Shown: positions 18,515-29,100 of the stretch, in pieces
Position numbering within the stretch: the stretch's first letter is position 1
Layout: each line of letters begins with the position of its first letter
From: Limisphaera sp.
GTDB lineage: Bacteria; Verrucomicrobiota; Verrucomicrobiia; Limisphaerales; Limisphaeraceae
DNA: 57,733 nucleotides
Assembly (NCBI GenBank): GCA_025057755.1
Contig: JANWVC010000010.1
Location: 1-57,733 of the forward strand
Direction: 5' to 3'
The notes under the pieces: model-generated
Databases searched by the model: none
Seen by the model: the letters and a program-made list of their open reading frames with translations, nothing else
What the model was told of the DNA's origin: nothing
Made by a program: the position numbers and the translations under genes

Positions 18515-19561
18515 ATGAACTTACCGGCCTTTGGATCCAAGCGCATCCGTGTTCAGGACAAGCGCCTCATCAACTGTCAACAAGTGGACGTCAACCAGCT
18601 CATGCCAATCAAATACGCCTGGGCCTGGGAACACTACTTGAACGGGTGCAAGAACCACTGGTTGCCCAATGAAATTTCCATGGCCCGCGATATTGAACTG
18701 TGGCGCTCCAATGCGCTGACTCCCGACGAACGACTGGTCATTCTGCGCAATCTGGGGTTTTTTGCGACCGCCGAAAGCCTGGTCGGCAACAATCTTGTGC
18801 TTGCCATCTTTCGCCATGTTACAAATCCGGAATGCCGTCAATATTTACTACGACAGGCATTTGAGGAAGCCATTCACACGCACGCTTTCCTGTACATAGT
18901 GGAGAGCCTTGGCCTCGACGATGGCGAGGTCTTCAACATGTACCGCGAGATTCCGGCCGTGGCCCGTAAAGACGAGTTTGAAATGGCGCTCACGCAGCAG
19001 GTTCTCAGCCCAGACTTCACGACAGCCACTCGGGAAGGCGCCCAGGCCTTTTTGAAAAACCTGATCGGATACTACGTCATCATGGAGGGGATTTTCTTTT
19101 ATAGCGGTTTTGCCATGATTCTCTCTTTCCATCGTCAAAACAAAATGACCGGCGTGGGCGAACAATTCCAATACATCCTGCGGGATGAAACCATTCATCT
19201 GAACTTTGGAATTGACCTGATTAACGGCATCAAGGCTGAGAATCCTGAGCTTTGGACGCCGGCGTTTCAGCGGGAGATCGAGCATTTAATCCGCGAGGCC
19301 GTCGAATTGGAGTTTGCCTATGCATGCGAATGCCTGCCGCGGGGAGTGCTGGGCTTAAATGCCTCTCTGTTTCGCGAATATGTGCAATACATTGCCGACC
19401 GCAGGCTGGAGCGTGTCGGTTTGCGCCCCCGGTACGGTTCAGGCAACCCGTTTCCGTGGATAAGCGAAACGATTGATCTGACCAAAGAAAAGAACTTTTT
19501 CGAGACGCGCGTGACCGAATACCAACAAGCGGCCGCGCTTTCGTGGGAAGATCCATTTTGA
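18515..19561 (+). CDS. nrdB: Ribonucleoside-diphosphate reductase beta subunit, class Ic type
   Basis: 348 residues, the metal-cofactor subunit that initiates the radical in NrdA. Ligand residues are visible: Glu87 in [12 protein letters not shown], Glu118 and His121 in [11 protein letters not shown], the later Glu in [13 protein letters not shown], and Glu plus His in [10 protein letters not shown]. Position 125, which is the radical Tyr122 of E. coli, is Phe, and the first ligand is Glu rather than Asp84. Both changes are the known signature of class Ic R2 (Chlamydia trachomatis type, Mn/Fe cofactor). Tyr127 lies two residues on but is not at the radical position. The gene has a strong ribosome binding site and follows nrdA; metE begins 12 bases after its stop. 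Confidence 0.95.
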   Translation: MNLPAFGSKRIRVQDKRLINCQQVDVNQLMPIKYAWAWEHYLNGCKNHWLPNEISMARDIELWRSNALTPDERLVILRNLGFFATAESLVGNNLVLAIFRHVTNPECRQYLLRQAFEEAIHTHAFLYIVESLGLDDGEVFNMYREIPAVARKDEFEMALTQQVLSPDFTTATREGAQAFLKNLIGYYVIMEGIFFYSGFAMILSFHRQNKMTGVGEQFQYILRDETIHLNFGIDLINGIKAENPELWTPAFQREIEHLIREAVELEFAYACECLPRGVLGLNASLFREYVQYIADRRLERVGLRPRYGSGNPFPWISETIDLTKEKNFFETRVTEYQQAAALSWEDPF

Positions 19562-19573
19562 TTCGAACCGACC

Positions 19574-21952
19574 ATGATCCAGGCAGTCAATCTAGGTTTT
19601 CCGAGAATTGGGTCCAACCGCGAGCTGAAGTGGGCGTTGGAGGCATACTGGGCCGGCCGACTTACAGGGGAGTCACTTCAGGCCACGGCGCGCCAGCTCC
19701 GGGCTCGACACTGGCTCTGGCAGCAGCAAGCGGGGATTGATCACATCCCATCGAATGACTTCTCCCTCTATGATCATGTCCTAGACACAATCGCGCTCGT
19801 GGGCGCTGTTCCCAAACGTTTCGGTTGGAATGCCACCACAGTGGATTTGGACATCTACTTTGCCATGGCCAGAGGGGTGCAAGCGCAAACGTGGGACAGG
19901 GCAGCGGCGGAAGTCCCAGGCGCAGTTCCCCTGGAGATGACCAAATGGTTTGATACTAATTATCATTACTTGGTGCCGGAATTTCATCCCGATCAAACCT
20001 TCTGCGTGGCTTCTGCCAAACCGTGGGAAGAATATCTCGAGGCGCGAGCCCTGGGGATCGAAACGCGTCCGGTTTTATTAGGACCCGTTACGTTCCTGCT
20101 CCTAGGGCGGGCGGTCATACCCGGGTATGACACACTCCAATTACTGGACCGTCTCTTGCCCGTGTATCAGGAGGTGTTGCGCCGATTGAAGCAGGCCGGG
20201 GCCCAATACGTGCAGATGGATGAACCCTGCCTGGGAATGGATCTTTCGGAGCGTGCGCGCCAAGCGTATCAGCATGCCTATGCGGTTCTGTCAGGAGCAG
20301 ATTCTCCTGAGCTAGTCCTGACAACGTACTTTGGCGGGCTTGAGGAAAATTTGCCGCTCGCTCTTTCCCTCCCAGTCGCAGCGGTGCATCTGGACCTTGT
20401 GCGGGCGCCAGAGCAACTCGCGTTGGCGCTGGCCCAGTGGCCGCCGGGACGGATCCTCTCGCTGGGACTGGTAGATGGCCGTAATGTTTGGCGCACGGAC
20501 CTGGATGCGGCCGCAGCCCTTTTGCAGCAAGCCGTCGCCGCTCTGGGGCCAGACCATGTTTGGGTAGGGCCCTCCTGTTCCCTTCTGCACGTTCCGGTAG
20601 ACCTCGCTTCCGAGCCGAACCTGGATTCGGAAATCGGGGCCTGGCTCGCTTATGCGCGCCAGAAGCTGCATGAGGTGGTCGCGCTGAAGCGTCTTGGAAA
20701 CCATGGGGCCTCCGCAGTGCACACGGAGCTTTCCGCGTCGCGTCAGGCGAAACAGGCGCGTCTGCACTCGCGCCATCGGATGGATCCGGTCGTTCGTCAG
20801 CGGTTGACCCAAGTGACTCCGCAAATGATGCAGCGGCCTTTGCCTTTCGCCGCACGTTACGCCCTGCAACGCCAACGCTTAAAGTTGCCGCTTTTGCCAA
20901 GCACGACCATTGGGTCCTTCCCTCAGACCGAGGAGTTGCGGCAAAAACGGGCTGCCTACCGTCGCGGAGCATTGTCCCGCGAAGCGTATGAAACCTTTTT
21001 AGAAGCCGCCATAGCAGAAACGATCGCGCGCCAGGAAGCGTTGGGACTGGATGTGCTCGTGCATGGGGAACCGGAACGAACCGACATGGTGGAATACTTT
21101 GCGAGCCAACTACAGGGATTCTGGATTTCTGAGAACGGCTGGGTCCAAAGCTATGGGAGCCGTTGTGTGCGCCCGCCCGTTCTCTACGGCGACGTCGCTC
21201 GACGGGAGCCCATGACGATCCGTTGGATTCTGCACGCCCAGCGTCACACACGGCGGCCCGTCAAGGGAATGTTGACCGGCCCAGTGACGATGTTGCAGTG
21301 GTCGTTTGTCCGGGAGGACCAACCGCGGGCGGATACATGCCGCCAAATCGCCTTGGCGCTTCGCGATGAGGTGTTGGATTTAGAAGCGGCCGGCATCAGC
21401 GTGATTCAAATTGACGAGCCTGCGCTGAGAGAAGGCCTGCCGTTGCGCCGGCGCGACCGTCAGGCATATCTGACCTGGGCGGTGGAGTGTTTTCGGTTGA
21501 CGGCTGGGGGCCTGCGCGCCGAAACACAACTGCACACACACATGTGTTATGCGGATTTTGAGGACATCCTAGACGCCATTGTCGCCATGGATGCAGATGT
21601 GATTTCCATTGAAGCAGCCCGGTCCGGCATGCGATTGCTGGAAGCATTCGATCGGTTTCAGTATCCCAATGCGATCGGACCCGGTGTTTATGACATTCAC
21701 TCGCCGCGAGTGCCCACGGCGCAGGAAATTGAGGCACTCCTCAACCGGGCCTTAACCTTCATTCCGGCCGAACGGCTGTGGGTCAATCCAGACTGCGGTT
21801 TGAAAACGCGGCGCTGGGAGGAAATCACGCCAGCTTTACAAAACATGATTGCCGCAGCTCGGAAGTTGCGGGAGCAAGTGGCCGGCGAAACCTCGCGGCC
21901 GGATGGGTGCTGCGCAGGCCCGGTTCAGCAAAGGCTAACTTATGCTTCGTGA
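19574..21952 (+). CDS. metE: Cobalamin-independent methionine synthase
   Basis: 792 residues, typical for MetE (about 750-790). It moves a methyl group from 5-methyltetrahydropteroyl-triglutamate to homocysteine in the cytosol. The N-terminal half starts with AVNLGFPRIGSNRELKWALE, as in the family. The zinc site in the C-terminal barrel is complete: His656 and Cys658 in HTHMCYADF, Glu680 in SIEAARSG, Cys741 in VNPDCGLKTR. It begins 12 bases after nrdB on the same strand with no promoter between, so it appears to belong to the riboswitch transcript. The last about 20 residues (GETSRPDGCCAG and on) go beyond the usual end. Confidence 0.97.
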   Translation: MIQAVNLGFPRIGSNRELKWALEAYWAGRLTGESLQATARQLRARHWLWQQQAGIDHIPSNDFSLYDHVLDTIALVGAVPKRFGWNATTVDLDIYFAMARGVQAQTWDRAAAEVPGAVPLEMTKWFDTNYHYLVPEFHPDQTFCVASAKPWEEYLEARALGIETRPVLLGPVTFLLLGRAVIPGYDTLQLLDRLLPVYQEVLRRLKQAGAQYVQMDEPCLGMDLSERARQAYQHAYAVLSGADSPELVLTTYFGGLEENLPLALSLPVAAVHLDLVRAPEQLALALAQWPPGRILSLGLVDGRNVWRTDLDAAAALLQQAVAALGPDHVWVGPSCSLLHVPVDLASEPNLDSEIGAWLAYARQKLHEVVALKRLGNHGASAVHTELSASRQAKQARLHSRHRMDPVVRQRLTQVTPQMMQRPLPFAARYALQRQRLKLPLLPSTTIGSFPQTEELRQKRAAYRRGALSREAYETFLEAAIAETIARQEALGLDVLVHGEPERTDMVEYFASQLQGFWISENGWVQSYGSRCVRPPVLYGDVARREPMTIRWILHAQRHTRRPVKGMLTGPVTMLQWSFVREDQPRADTCRQIALALRDEVLDLEAAGISVIQIDEPALREGLPLRRRDRQAYLTWAVECFRLTAGGLRAETQLHTHMCYADFEDILDAIVAMDADVISIEAARSGMRLLEAFDRFQYPNAIGPGVYDIHSPRVPTAQEIEALLNRALTFIPAERLWVNPDCGLKTRRWEEITPALQNMIAAARKLREQVAGETSRPDGCCAGPVQQRLTYAS

Positions 21953-21969
21953 GACGCCCGATCTCAGAT

Positions 21970-21996
21970 GGCCCTGATGCCGCATGGATCAGGGCC
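21970..21996. terminator. Hairpin between convergent metE and LolA-like genes
   Basis: GGCCCTGAT (21970-21978) pairs perfectly with ATCAGGGCC (21988-21996) around a 9-base loop. No T tract follows on either strand. It overlaps the stop codon (21989-21991) of the minus-strand gene. Confidence 0.5.
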
Positions 21997-22795
21997 GCGT
22001 GATCGGCAGCGCCTCGAGGATCAGGCGAGAACGTGACCTCACGGGGTACCCCAACATTTCCAATTCGGTAACTTCCCAACGGCCGTTGGTTTTCCGGAAC
22101 CGACGCGGCAAGAATTCTTTCACCAAGCGACCGGAAGCGTCGTAAGCCTCCGCGCACACCAACCCGCCGGTACCGCGATCGAACCAGGCGCGAACTCGGG
22201 CATAACCGGCCGGAGGCGGCTCAATTAGGGCGCTCTCCACCACGTCGCAAAACTGGCCGCGCCGCATTTCGGACCGAATCCAGCGCTGCTCGGGCCAGAA
22301 AACGAATTCCATGCCGAGATCAGCCGGTGCAAAGTCGCTCCCGACAAAACCCAGCATGCGTCGGGATGGCTCCAGCAGCGTGCGGTGTGCAGGCCATTGA
22401 CCCGTTGGACCCTGCACGGACTCGAAAAACCGGGGCGAATCGTCGTTCGCCCGCTCGATCCACAGCCGTGCCGCAGGGCGGTCTGCGGCAGCTTGCGTCT
22501 CGTACAGCGTGCACCATCCGGAGGTTGTGGGAAACACGGCAATTTGCAGCGGAATTTGGTAGGGTTGGGCCGGCCGGGCCGGTCGGACTTCCAGAATGGC
22601 GTGATTCGTCCACGCACGGTTGGGCACCATTGACCGGACTCGTGCAATGGGCTCAGGCAACTCAGCCTTTTCTCCTGATGTGGATGGAGCCCATGGATCG
22701 GAAGCGGAAGCGCAAGCAACGTGCAACAGCCATCCGCAAATCAGTGGGGCTTGGCTCAACCAAGCGCAGTTACTGTGGGAAACACCGCGTCTCAT
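21989..22795 (-). CDS. LolA-like / outer-membrane lipoprotein-sorting type exported protein
   Basis: 268 residues from ATG at 22793-22795, which overlaps the lon stop (ATGA), so the genes are translationally coupled. Residues 1-30 form a basic plus hydrophobic signal (APLICGWLLHVACASA). The remainder has the character of a LolA-like half barrel: FFESVQGPTGQW, then MLGFVGSDFAPADLGMEFVF, WIRSEMRRGQFCDVVESAL, YARVRAWFDRGTGGLVCAEA and a last strand GRWEVTELEMLGY. The SDFAPADLGMEF-like phrase is common in the verrucomicrobial LolA-like proteins I recall. The role is unknown; periplasmic location is inferred from the signal. Confidence 0.65.
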   Translation of the reverse strand: MRRGVSHSNCAWLSQAPLICGWLLHVACASASDPWAPSTSGEKAELPEPIARVRSMVPNRAWTNHAILEVRPARPAQPYQIPLQIAVFPTTSGWCTLYETQAAADRPAARLWIERANDDSPRFFESVQGPTGQWPAHRTLLEPSRRMLGFVGSDFAPADLGMEFVFWPEQRWIRSEMRRGQFCDVVESALIEPPPAGYARVRAWFDRGTGGLVCAEAYDASGRLVKEFLPRRFRKTNGRWEVTELEMLGYPVRSRSRLILEALPITRP

Positions 22796-25212
22796 GCCTT
22801 GCTGAAGATCCAGGGCAGGATTTCCTCCACATGTCGGACGAAGCGGACCTGGAGGCGGTTTCGGACCTCGGCGGGTGCTTCCTCCCAATTTCCGCGATTG
22901 GCCTCCGGCAACACCACTCGGCGCAATCCATGACGGGCTGCGGCCAGGAGTTTTTCCCGGATACCGCCCACTTGCAGCACACGGCCTTGCAAGGTGATTT
23001 CGCCGGTCAGGCCCAGGTCTGATCGAACGGGCCGCTGCAGCTCTAGGGAGACCAGGGCGGCGAACAGGGCCAGCCCGGCGCTGGGCCCGTCTTTTGGAAT
23101 AGCGCCAGCCGGAATATGAATGTGCCGATCGAGTTTTTCATCCGGGTCACCTGCAGGCAAACCCAACCGATTCGCGTGGCTGCGCAAGCAACTCAGAGCT
23201 GCCTGAGCGCTTTCTTTCATGACCTCGCCCAGGGAACCGGTCAAGAGGAGCTGACCCCGGCCGGGCATGCGGGTCACTTCGATGCACAGTACTTCACCGC
23301 CGTAAGGTGTCCACGCCAGGGCATGGACAATCCCAGCTTCACGAATGCGCTCCACCAGCTCGCCCGGATAACGGGGCGGCCCGAAAAATTCGGGCAGGTC
23401 CTGCGGCCGGATGCACAAGGGCAGCGAGGCTTTAGGGGAGGCAGGCTCCAGAATCTTGCGGGTGACTTTGCGGGCCAGGGCGGCCAAGTCGCGTTCGAGC
23501 TGGCGGACGCCAGCCTCACGTGTGTACTCGCGAACGAGCCGGCGCACGGTGCGGACAGGCAATGTCACTTCGCCCCGGCTCAAGCCGTGTTCCTGTAATT
23601 GACGCGGCCAAAGGTGACGGCGGGCAATTTGCAGTTTTTCAGACTCCGTGTAACCGGGCAATTCGATGACCTCAAGGCGATCCCGAAGGGCGGGCGGGAC
23701 CGGTTCAAGCCAATTGGCCGTGGCGAGAAACAACACTCGAGACAGGTCGAAGGGCAGATCCAGATAATGGTCCACAAATGCATAGTTTTGCGCCGGATCC
23801 AACACCTCCAGCAGAGCCGCCGCAGGATCGCCCCGGGCGTCATTGCCGACCTTGTCCAATTCGTCCAGCACGATCACCGGGTTGCGGGTCTCCAGGCGAC
23901 GCAACGTTTGGAGAATCCGGCCCGGCATGGCACCCACGTAGGTACGACGATGCCCGCGAATCTCTGCCTCATCGCGAAGACCGCCAAGTGAAAGATGAGC
24001 AAACTTGCGACCCAGGGCACGTGCCATACTGCGGCCGAGCGAGGTTTTGCCCGTGCCCGGCGGTCCTACCAAACAAAGGATAGGACCCTTCAACTCCCGG
24101 CGCCGTTTAATGACTGCAATGAACTCCAGCAGTCGTTCTTTGACTTTCTCCAATCCATAATGGTCTTCGTCGAGAATGCGGGCGGCCCGCGCCAGGTCCA
24201 AGGTGTCTTCCGTCTGCTGGTCCCAAGGTAGTGCCAGGATCCAATCCAGGTAATTCCGTGCCACGGCATATTCGGGAGAAGCAGGCGGGGTAAGCTCCAA
24301 CCGCTGGAGTTCTTGACGAGCAACCTGCCTGACCTCATCCGGCAGGGAAGCCTGTTCCACTCGCTGGCGGAGGTTGCGCAACTCCGGTTGCGGACCTTCT
24401 TCTTCGCCCAGCTCCCGCCGGATGATGCGCAATTGTTCACGCAAGAAATAATCGCGCTGGGATTTGGTAATCGCGGAGGCTACCTCAGCCTGAATCTTGG
24501 AACTGAGGGAGAGAACCTCGCGCTCGCGCTGAATGAGCGGCACCAACCGTTTGAGACGGTCTCGGACCGAGACAATCTCCAACAGCTTTTGACGTTCCTC
24601 CAGGGACAGATTGAGTTGAGCCGCCACCAAATCGGCGAAGTGACCCGGATCTTCTGCGTTCAGCGCGCTGAGCCGGGTCTGCTCGGGCACAGACGAGGAC
24701 TGCCGGGCAATGTCCTGAAAGCCGGCCTGCGCACTGCGCAAAAGGGCCAACGTTTCGACCGAGTCGTCCTTTTGATCCCGCAACAGGTCATAACGCACGA
24801 CCAAGTAAGGGGTTTCCTGCACAGTCTCGCGCAAGCCAATGCGCCAGAGGCCTTCCACCAGAATGCGCGCGTTGCCGTCCGGGAATTTCAACAGTTTCAG
24901 CAAGCGCACTGCGCAACCAACCGGATGCAGCTCGGTTATTCGCGGGTTTTCCAATTCCGGTTCCCGCTGGAGCGCCACCGCCAACAAGCGATCGCCCGCC
25001 GCCACGTCATCAATCAATCGAATGCTGGCCGCCGATTCGACCAGCAACGGCGTCACCATGCCGGGGAAGATGACAATGTCCGACAAGCCCAACACGGGCA
25101 GCGTTTCAGGCAGGGCGCGGGAAGAAATCCGCGCCGGTGCGCCCGTAGCCTTGGCCACGTCATGAATGCTGACGTATTCGGTGTCGGGCGAGTCCCTCGG
25201 AATGGTAGCCAT
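22792..25212 (-). CDS. lon: ATP-dependent protease Lon
   Basis: About 806 residues from the ATG at 25210-25212. The LON N-domain begins near 40 ([20 protein letters not shown]). The AAA+ module has Walker [15 protein letters not shown] and Walker B-like [11 protein letters not shown], with the pore-loop region around [14 protein letters not shown]. The protease domain keeps the catalytic Ser in [14 protein letters not shown] and the Lys in [15 protein letters not shown]. It degrades misfolded and regulatory proteins in the cytosol. It lies 36 bases after the hsp20 stop and overlaps the LolA-like gene, giving a probable three-gene operon. An in-frame TTG eight codons earlier is a less likely start. 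Confidence 0.96.
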   Translation of the reverse strand: MATIPRDSPDTEYVSIHDVAKATGAPARISSRALPETLPVLGLSDIVIFPGMVTPLLVESAASIRLIDDVAAGDRLLAVALQREPELENPRITELHPVGCAVRLLKLLKFPDGNARILVEGLWRIGLRETVQETPYLVVRYDLLRDQKDDSVETLALLRSAQAGFQDIARQSSSVPEQTRLSALNAEDPGHFADLVAAQLNLSLEERQKLLEIVSVRDRLKRLVPLIQREREVLSLSSKIQAEVASAITKSQRDYFLREQLRIIRRELGEEEGPQPELRNLRQRVEQASLPDEVRQVARQELQRLELTPPASPEYAVARNYLDWILALPWDQQTEDTLDLARAARILDEDHYGLEKVKERLLEFIAVIKRRRELKGPILCLVGPPGTGKTSLGRSMARALGRKFAHLSLGGLRDEAEIRGHRRTYVGAMPGRILQTLRRLETRNPVIVLDELDKVGNDARGDPAAALLEVLDPAQNYAFVDHYLDLPFDLSRVLFLATANWLEPVPPALRDRLEVIELPGYTESEKLQIARRHLWPRQLQEHGLSRGEVTLPVRTVRRLVREYTREAGVRQLERDLAALARKVTRKILEPASPKASLPLCIRPQDLPEFFGPPRYPGELVERIREAGIVHALAWTPYGGEVLCIEVTRMPGRGQLLLTGSLGEVMKESAQAALSCLRSHANRLGLPAGDPDEKLDRHIHIPAGAIPKDGPSAGLALFAALVSLELQRPVRSDLGLTGEITLQGRVLQVGGIREKLLAAARHGLRRVVLPEANRGNWEEAPAEVRNRLQVRFVRHVEEILPWIFSKA

Positions 25213-25248
25213 CGGATCAGGGGCAGGGCGTCCCAAAGGCCCCGGACC

Positions 25249-25671
25249 TCAGGCCTGGGGCGGCGCCGGCCGGACGGTTAGTCGTTTCCGAGAGGAGGGT
25301 GCGTTTCGAGCCACGGGCACGTCAATGCGCAGAAACCCGTTGACGTACATGGCGCGGGCGCGATTCAGGTCATAATAGGGCGGCAGTTCCAACACGCGTT
25401 CAAAGGCCCCATAACTGATCTCCATGATCATGAAATTACAACGAGCTGCACGGCAACTGTCCGGCCGGTGCCCACGAATACAGAGACGATTGCCCTCCAC
25501 AATAATTTCCAAATGCTCGCTGGACATTCCGGCCAGCTCGACCTTGATCACCAGGCCGTCATCAGTCGTGTAAACATCGGTATTGGGTTGCCAATGTGCT
25601 TCTTGGACCGGCGCGCGGTGACTCACCGCGGCTCGACCCATCACGCGAACCGAGGAATCTGTTTTGCTCAT
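25249..25671 (-). CDS. Hsp20 / alpha-crystallin family small heat shock protein
   Basis: 140 residues from ATG at 25669-25671, chosen because AAGGGG lies nine bases upstream; another ATG two codons earlier is possible. The alpha-crystallin domain runs from about 30 (WQPNTDVYTTDDGLVIKVEL), through AGMSSEHLEIIVEGNRLCIR, to the C-terminal strand with NGFLRIDVPV, in place of the usual NGVLTITLPK. YGAFERVLELP is the conserved middle part. It acts as an ATP-independent chaperone that holds unfolding proteins. It is first in the operon with lon, which would degrade such clients. No CIRCE or other heat-shock operator was seen upstream. Confidence 0.92.
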   Translation of the reverse strand: MSKTDSSVRVMGRAAVSHRAPVQEAHWQPNTDVYTTDDGLVIKVELAGMSSEHLEIIVEGNRLCIRGHRPDSCRAARCNFMIMEISYGAFERVLELPPYYDLNRARAMYVNGFLRIDVPVARNAPSSRKRLTVRPAPPQA

Positions 25672-25722
25672 GTCCATGAACCCCTTGAACCGGGAAATGA
25701 CCCGGAAAATGCCCCATCTCAC

Positions 25723-25956
25723 TCAACGGAAATGCACAACGACACGGGGACGTTCGCCCTTGCGAGCCTGACACACGATACGGCCAGGCCAGCCGCCGGA
25801 GCGGGAGCCGGAGCAACCGCAGAGGCCGTCGCCTTGACCGACGGTTCGGCGGCGACGGATCCAACGCCAGCACATCCAGACTGCCGTAGCCACCACAATG
25901 CCGAGGGAAACTGCCTGCTGCCAGTCCACAAAGCCAACATACCGCCGTCTATCCAT
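25723..25956 (-). CDS. Small single-pass membrane protein with Cys cluster
   Basis: 77 residues from ATG at 25954-25956. After MDRRRYVGFVDWQQ there is one membrane helix, AVSLGIVVATAVWMCWRWI, a basic stop-transfer RRRR, and a short soluble tail with CGCSGSRSGG. This layout resembles the small FeoB-associated Cys-rich membrane proteins, but no feo gene is adjacent (the feo operon is 27 kb away). It lies upstream of hsp20 on the same strand, with about 50 bases between. The start has only a weak ribosome binding site, and the C-terminal third looks less conserved, so I am only moderately sure it is a gene. Confidence 0.5.
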   Translation of the reverse strand: MDRRRYVGFVDWQQAVSLGIVVATAVWMCWRWIRRRRTVGQGDGLCGCSGSRSGGWPGRIVCQARKGERPRVVVHFR

Positions 25957-26135
25957 GCTGCAACCGGGATTTTTGAAACGTGCTTCTGTAGCATCCTTCT
26001 TCAGGAGGACTGCGAAACTTACTCCATGGCGGACAAACCAGCCGGGCCGTCTCCACCAGCCCAGTCCGAGGCGCCGCGAACCAGTAACGGCCGCTCCCAA
26101 ACCATTGGGAGCCAGGACACGAGTCGAGACGAAAC

Positions 26136-29100
26136 TCAGTCCACAGGCTGCAGACGGATGAACCGCAAGTTGACGGGCTGCCAACCCTCGGATACCGGCC
26201 GCACTTCGAAACGGATCCGACCCAGAGGCAACTCAAATTCGCCTGATTCAGTCTCTTGGAACCGGGTATAATCACCTGTGCGAGGCACCGTCACTGGAAG
26301 CGCAGCAGTTCCCGCCCGCAAGATGAATCGGGCTCCGGCGCCTTCAGCCGCTGTGGAAAGCGTCACCCGATACCGACGGGGCCGATCCAGTTCGATGTCC
26401 CAGCTTACCCATTCGGCCGGGTCCGTCCAAAATCCGATGCACCGTTTGTTTCGCTCCGGTTCGTACCGAAGGTGGGTACCGTGCAGGGTCGCCTCCACAG
26501 CATCCAGCCGCAGGCGTCCATCTGGCTCAGGATACAAAGGCAGCGGTTCCACTTCCGGCCGCCCTCGGACGCGGAGGGCCACCACGGTGGCGATCGGATC
26601 CGGCGCGGATTTGGGCACTTCGATCCTCGGAGAGCTGCCCTCTTGATGGACGGCCAGCTGGACACGTCGGTCCGCCAACAACCACGCGCGCTGAATCGGA
26701 TTTTTCAAACCGGGCACAATCAATTGGCCATTGGTCGGCCATTGGAAAACGTGCAGGTAAAGGAGCGTATGGGTCCGCTCCGGCCGCAGGGTGCAGCGGC
26801 CCCAAGGCAGGCGTCGAAACGGACTCGCCTGGGTGCCATAGATCGACTCGCCGTTGACGCGCATCCAGCCACCGATTGCTCGTAACCGCTCCACGATGGG
26901 CCCGGGGATGCGGCCATCCGCCATGGGTCCGACATTGAGCAGGTAATTGCCTCCCTTGCTTGCGGTATCGATCAAATTGCGAATCAGCGTTTCCGCGCTT
27001 TTCCAGTTGTGGTCCCGGCTTTTGTAACCCCACGTGTCGTTGATGGTCATGCAGACCTCGAAATCGCGGCCATCAGGGAACCCGGTCGCCGGGATGTATT
27101 GCTCGGGAGTTTCTATGTCCCCGCGGTAACCACCGCCGAGCCGGTTGTTGTGGATGATGCCGGGCTTCAGCCGCAACAGCGCGATCAATGGATCGGCTCG
27201 GTCCCGGTTCATCTCGATAGGCGTGTCCCACCAAATCACGGAAGGAAATTCACCGTAACGCGTAAGGAGTTCGCGCACCTGGGGAACGGCCACGTTACGG
27301 ATGTATGCCTCCATGTCGCGCGGTTGGGCCGGATCCCAGAAGCCACCGCTGGCAGAACCGCCGTTGACCCAGTCTTGCGCTTGCGAATAGTAAAAACCGA
27401 GTCGGAGACCGTGTTTGCGACAGGCAGCCGCCAAGGGCAAAAGCAAATCGCGCCCATACGGTGTGGCATCCACGACATCCCAATGGCTGGCTCGTGTGTC
27501 AAAAAGGGCAAAGCCATCGTGATGCTTGGCGGTGATGATGATATATTTCATTCCGGCTTCCTTGGCCAGACGCACCCAAGCGTCCGCGTCGTAGAAGATA
27601 GGGTGGAATGACCGAGCCAACTCGCGGTATTCCGCCACCGGGATTTTGGCACGTTGCATGATCCATTCCCCCAAGCCCGGGATGGGGCGGCCTTGATACA
27701 TACCGGCTGGCACGGCGTACACGCCCCAATGAATGAACATGCCAAAGCGCGCCTCTCGCCACCAGCGCATGCGTGTGTCACGTTGGACAGTCGTTTCATG
27801 GGCGTATGGGTCAGGTTGTTCCACACGGGGCCGCCCCCGAATCTCGAGCGCCACCACGGTCACATCCGGATCGGGCAATGTCTCGGGCAATTCCACAATC
27901 ACGCCCCCTGGCACCGATCGGGCGACTAGCGGGGTGCCATCGGCCAGGAACCGGGCGCGCACCGGGGCATTGACCAAGCCGGGGAGCCACAAACGGCCGT
28001 CGGCCGGCCGGTCAAAGATATGCAAGTACAAACGCGTGTGGCCGTTGCGCAGCGGTTTCTGGGTACAACGTCCAAAGGGTAAAGATGAGAACGGACTGGC
28101 CTGGGTACCATAAATAGCTTCGCCGTTGCGCTCCATCCAACGGCCAATTTCCTGAAGTCGTTGCAGGCTAGGCTCGGGCCATACGCCTTCGGCTGTAGGG
28201 CCGATATTCAGCAGGTAATTGCCCCCCTTGCTGGCGCAATCGACCAGATTACGGATCAAGGTCCGGCTCGATTTCCAGTTCTGATCGTGTCTGTTGTAGC
28301 CCCAGTGATCATTCATAGTCATGCAAGATTCCCAATACACGCCCGGGCCAAAGCCTGCGGCCGGGATTTCCTGCTCCGGGGTGCCGTAATCACCCACACC
28401 GCGGCCGCGGTCCATGCCCTGCATGCCGGCGCGCCCTTTGCCCACGCGGTTGTTGATGATGATGTCCGGTTGCAGACTGCGGATGTAGTTGTACAAGTCC
28501 ACGCCCCGCTCGTGCGTCCAAGGCGTTTCCCATTCACCATCAAACCAAAGAATGCCCAGCGGTCCGTAGCGGGTGATGAGTTCCTTGAGCTGGGCTTTCA
28601 TGTATTGGACGTAACGGTCCATGTCGGGTGTACCTGTGGCGCGATCGTTCCATGGCCGGCGTGTCCCCCAGTCCGGATGATGCCAATCCATGATGGAGTA
28701 ATAAAAACACAGTCGCAGACCTTCCTCGCGGCAGGCCTCAGCCAATTCCCGAAGCGGATCGCGGCCAGCCCGGCCAAAGGGGGTCCGCCCGATGTCCCAA
28801 TCGGTCTGGGCCGAGTCCCAGAGACAAAACCCATCGTGATGCTTACTGGTGATCACGATGTACTTCATACCGGCCGCTTTGGCAGCGCGGACCCATTGGC
28901 GCGCATCAAAGCGCACGGGATTAAACTCTTTGGCGAACTGTTCATATTGCGACACAGGCATTCGCGTTTCTTCGAGAAACCACTCGCCGTAGTGCGTCTG
29001 CCCCTGCCATTCGCCCGCCGGCACGGCGTAGACACCCCAGTGAATAAACAAGCCAAACCGGGCCTGTTCAAACCATGCCATGCGCCGGGCCTTCGCTTCG

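Noticed and set aside
20115..21251. 378-codon open frame opposite metE
   Set aside because: Antisense shadow; metE zinc ligands and full-length match are on the plus strand.
25684..25719. CTTGAA ... CCCCAT sigma-32-like pair near hsp20
   Set aside because: It is on the plus strand, opposite to hsp20, and the 22-base spacing is too long.
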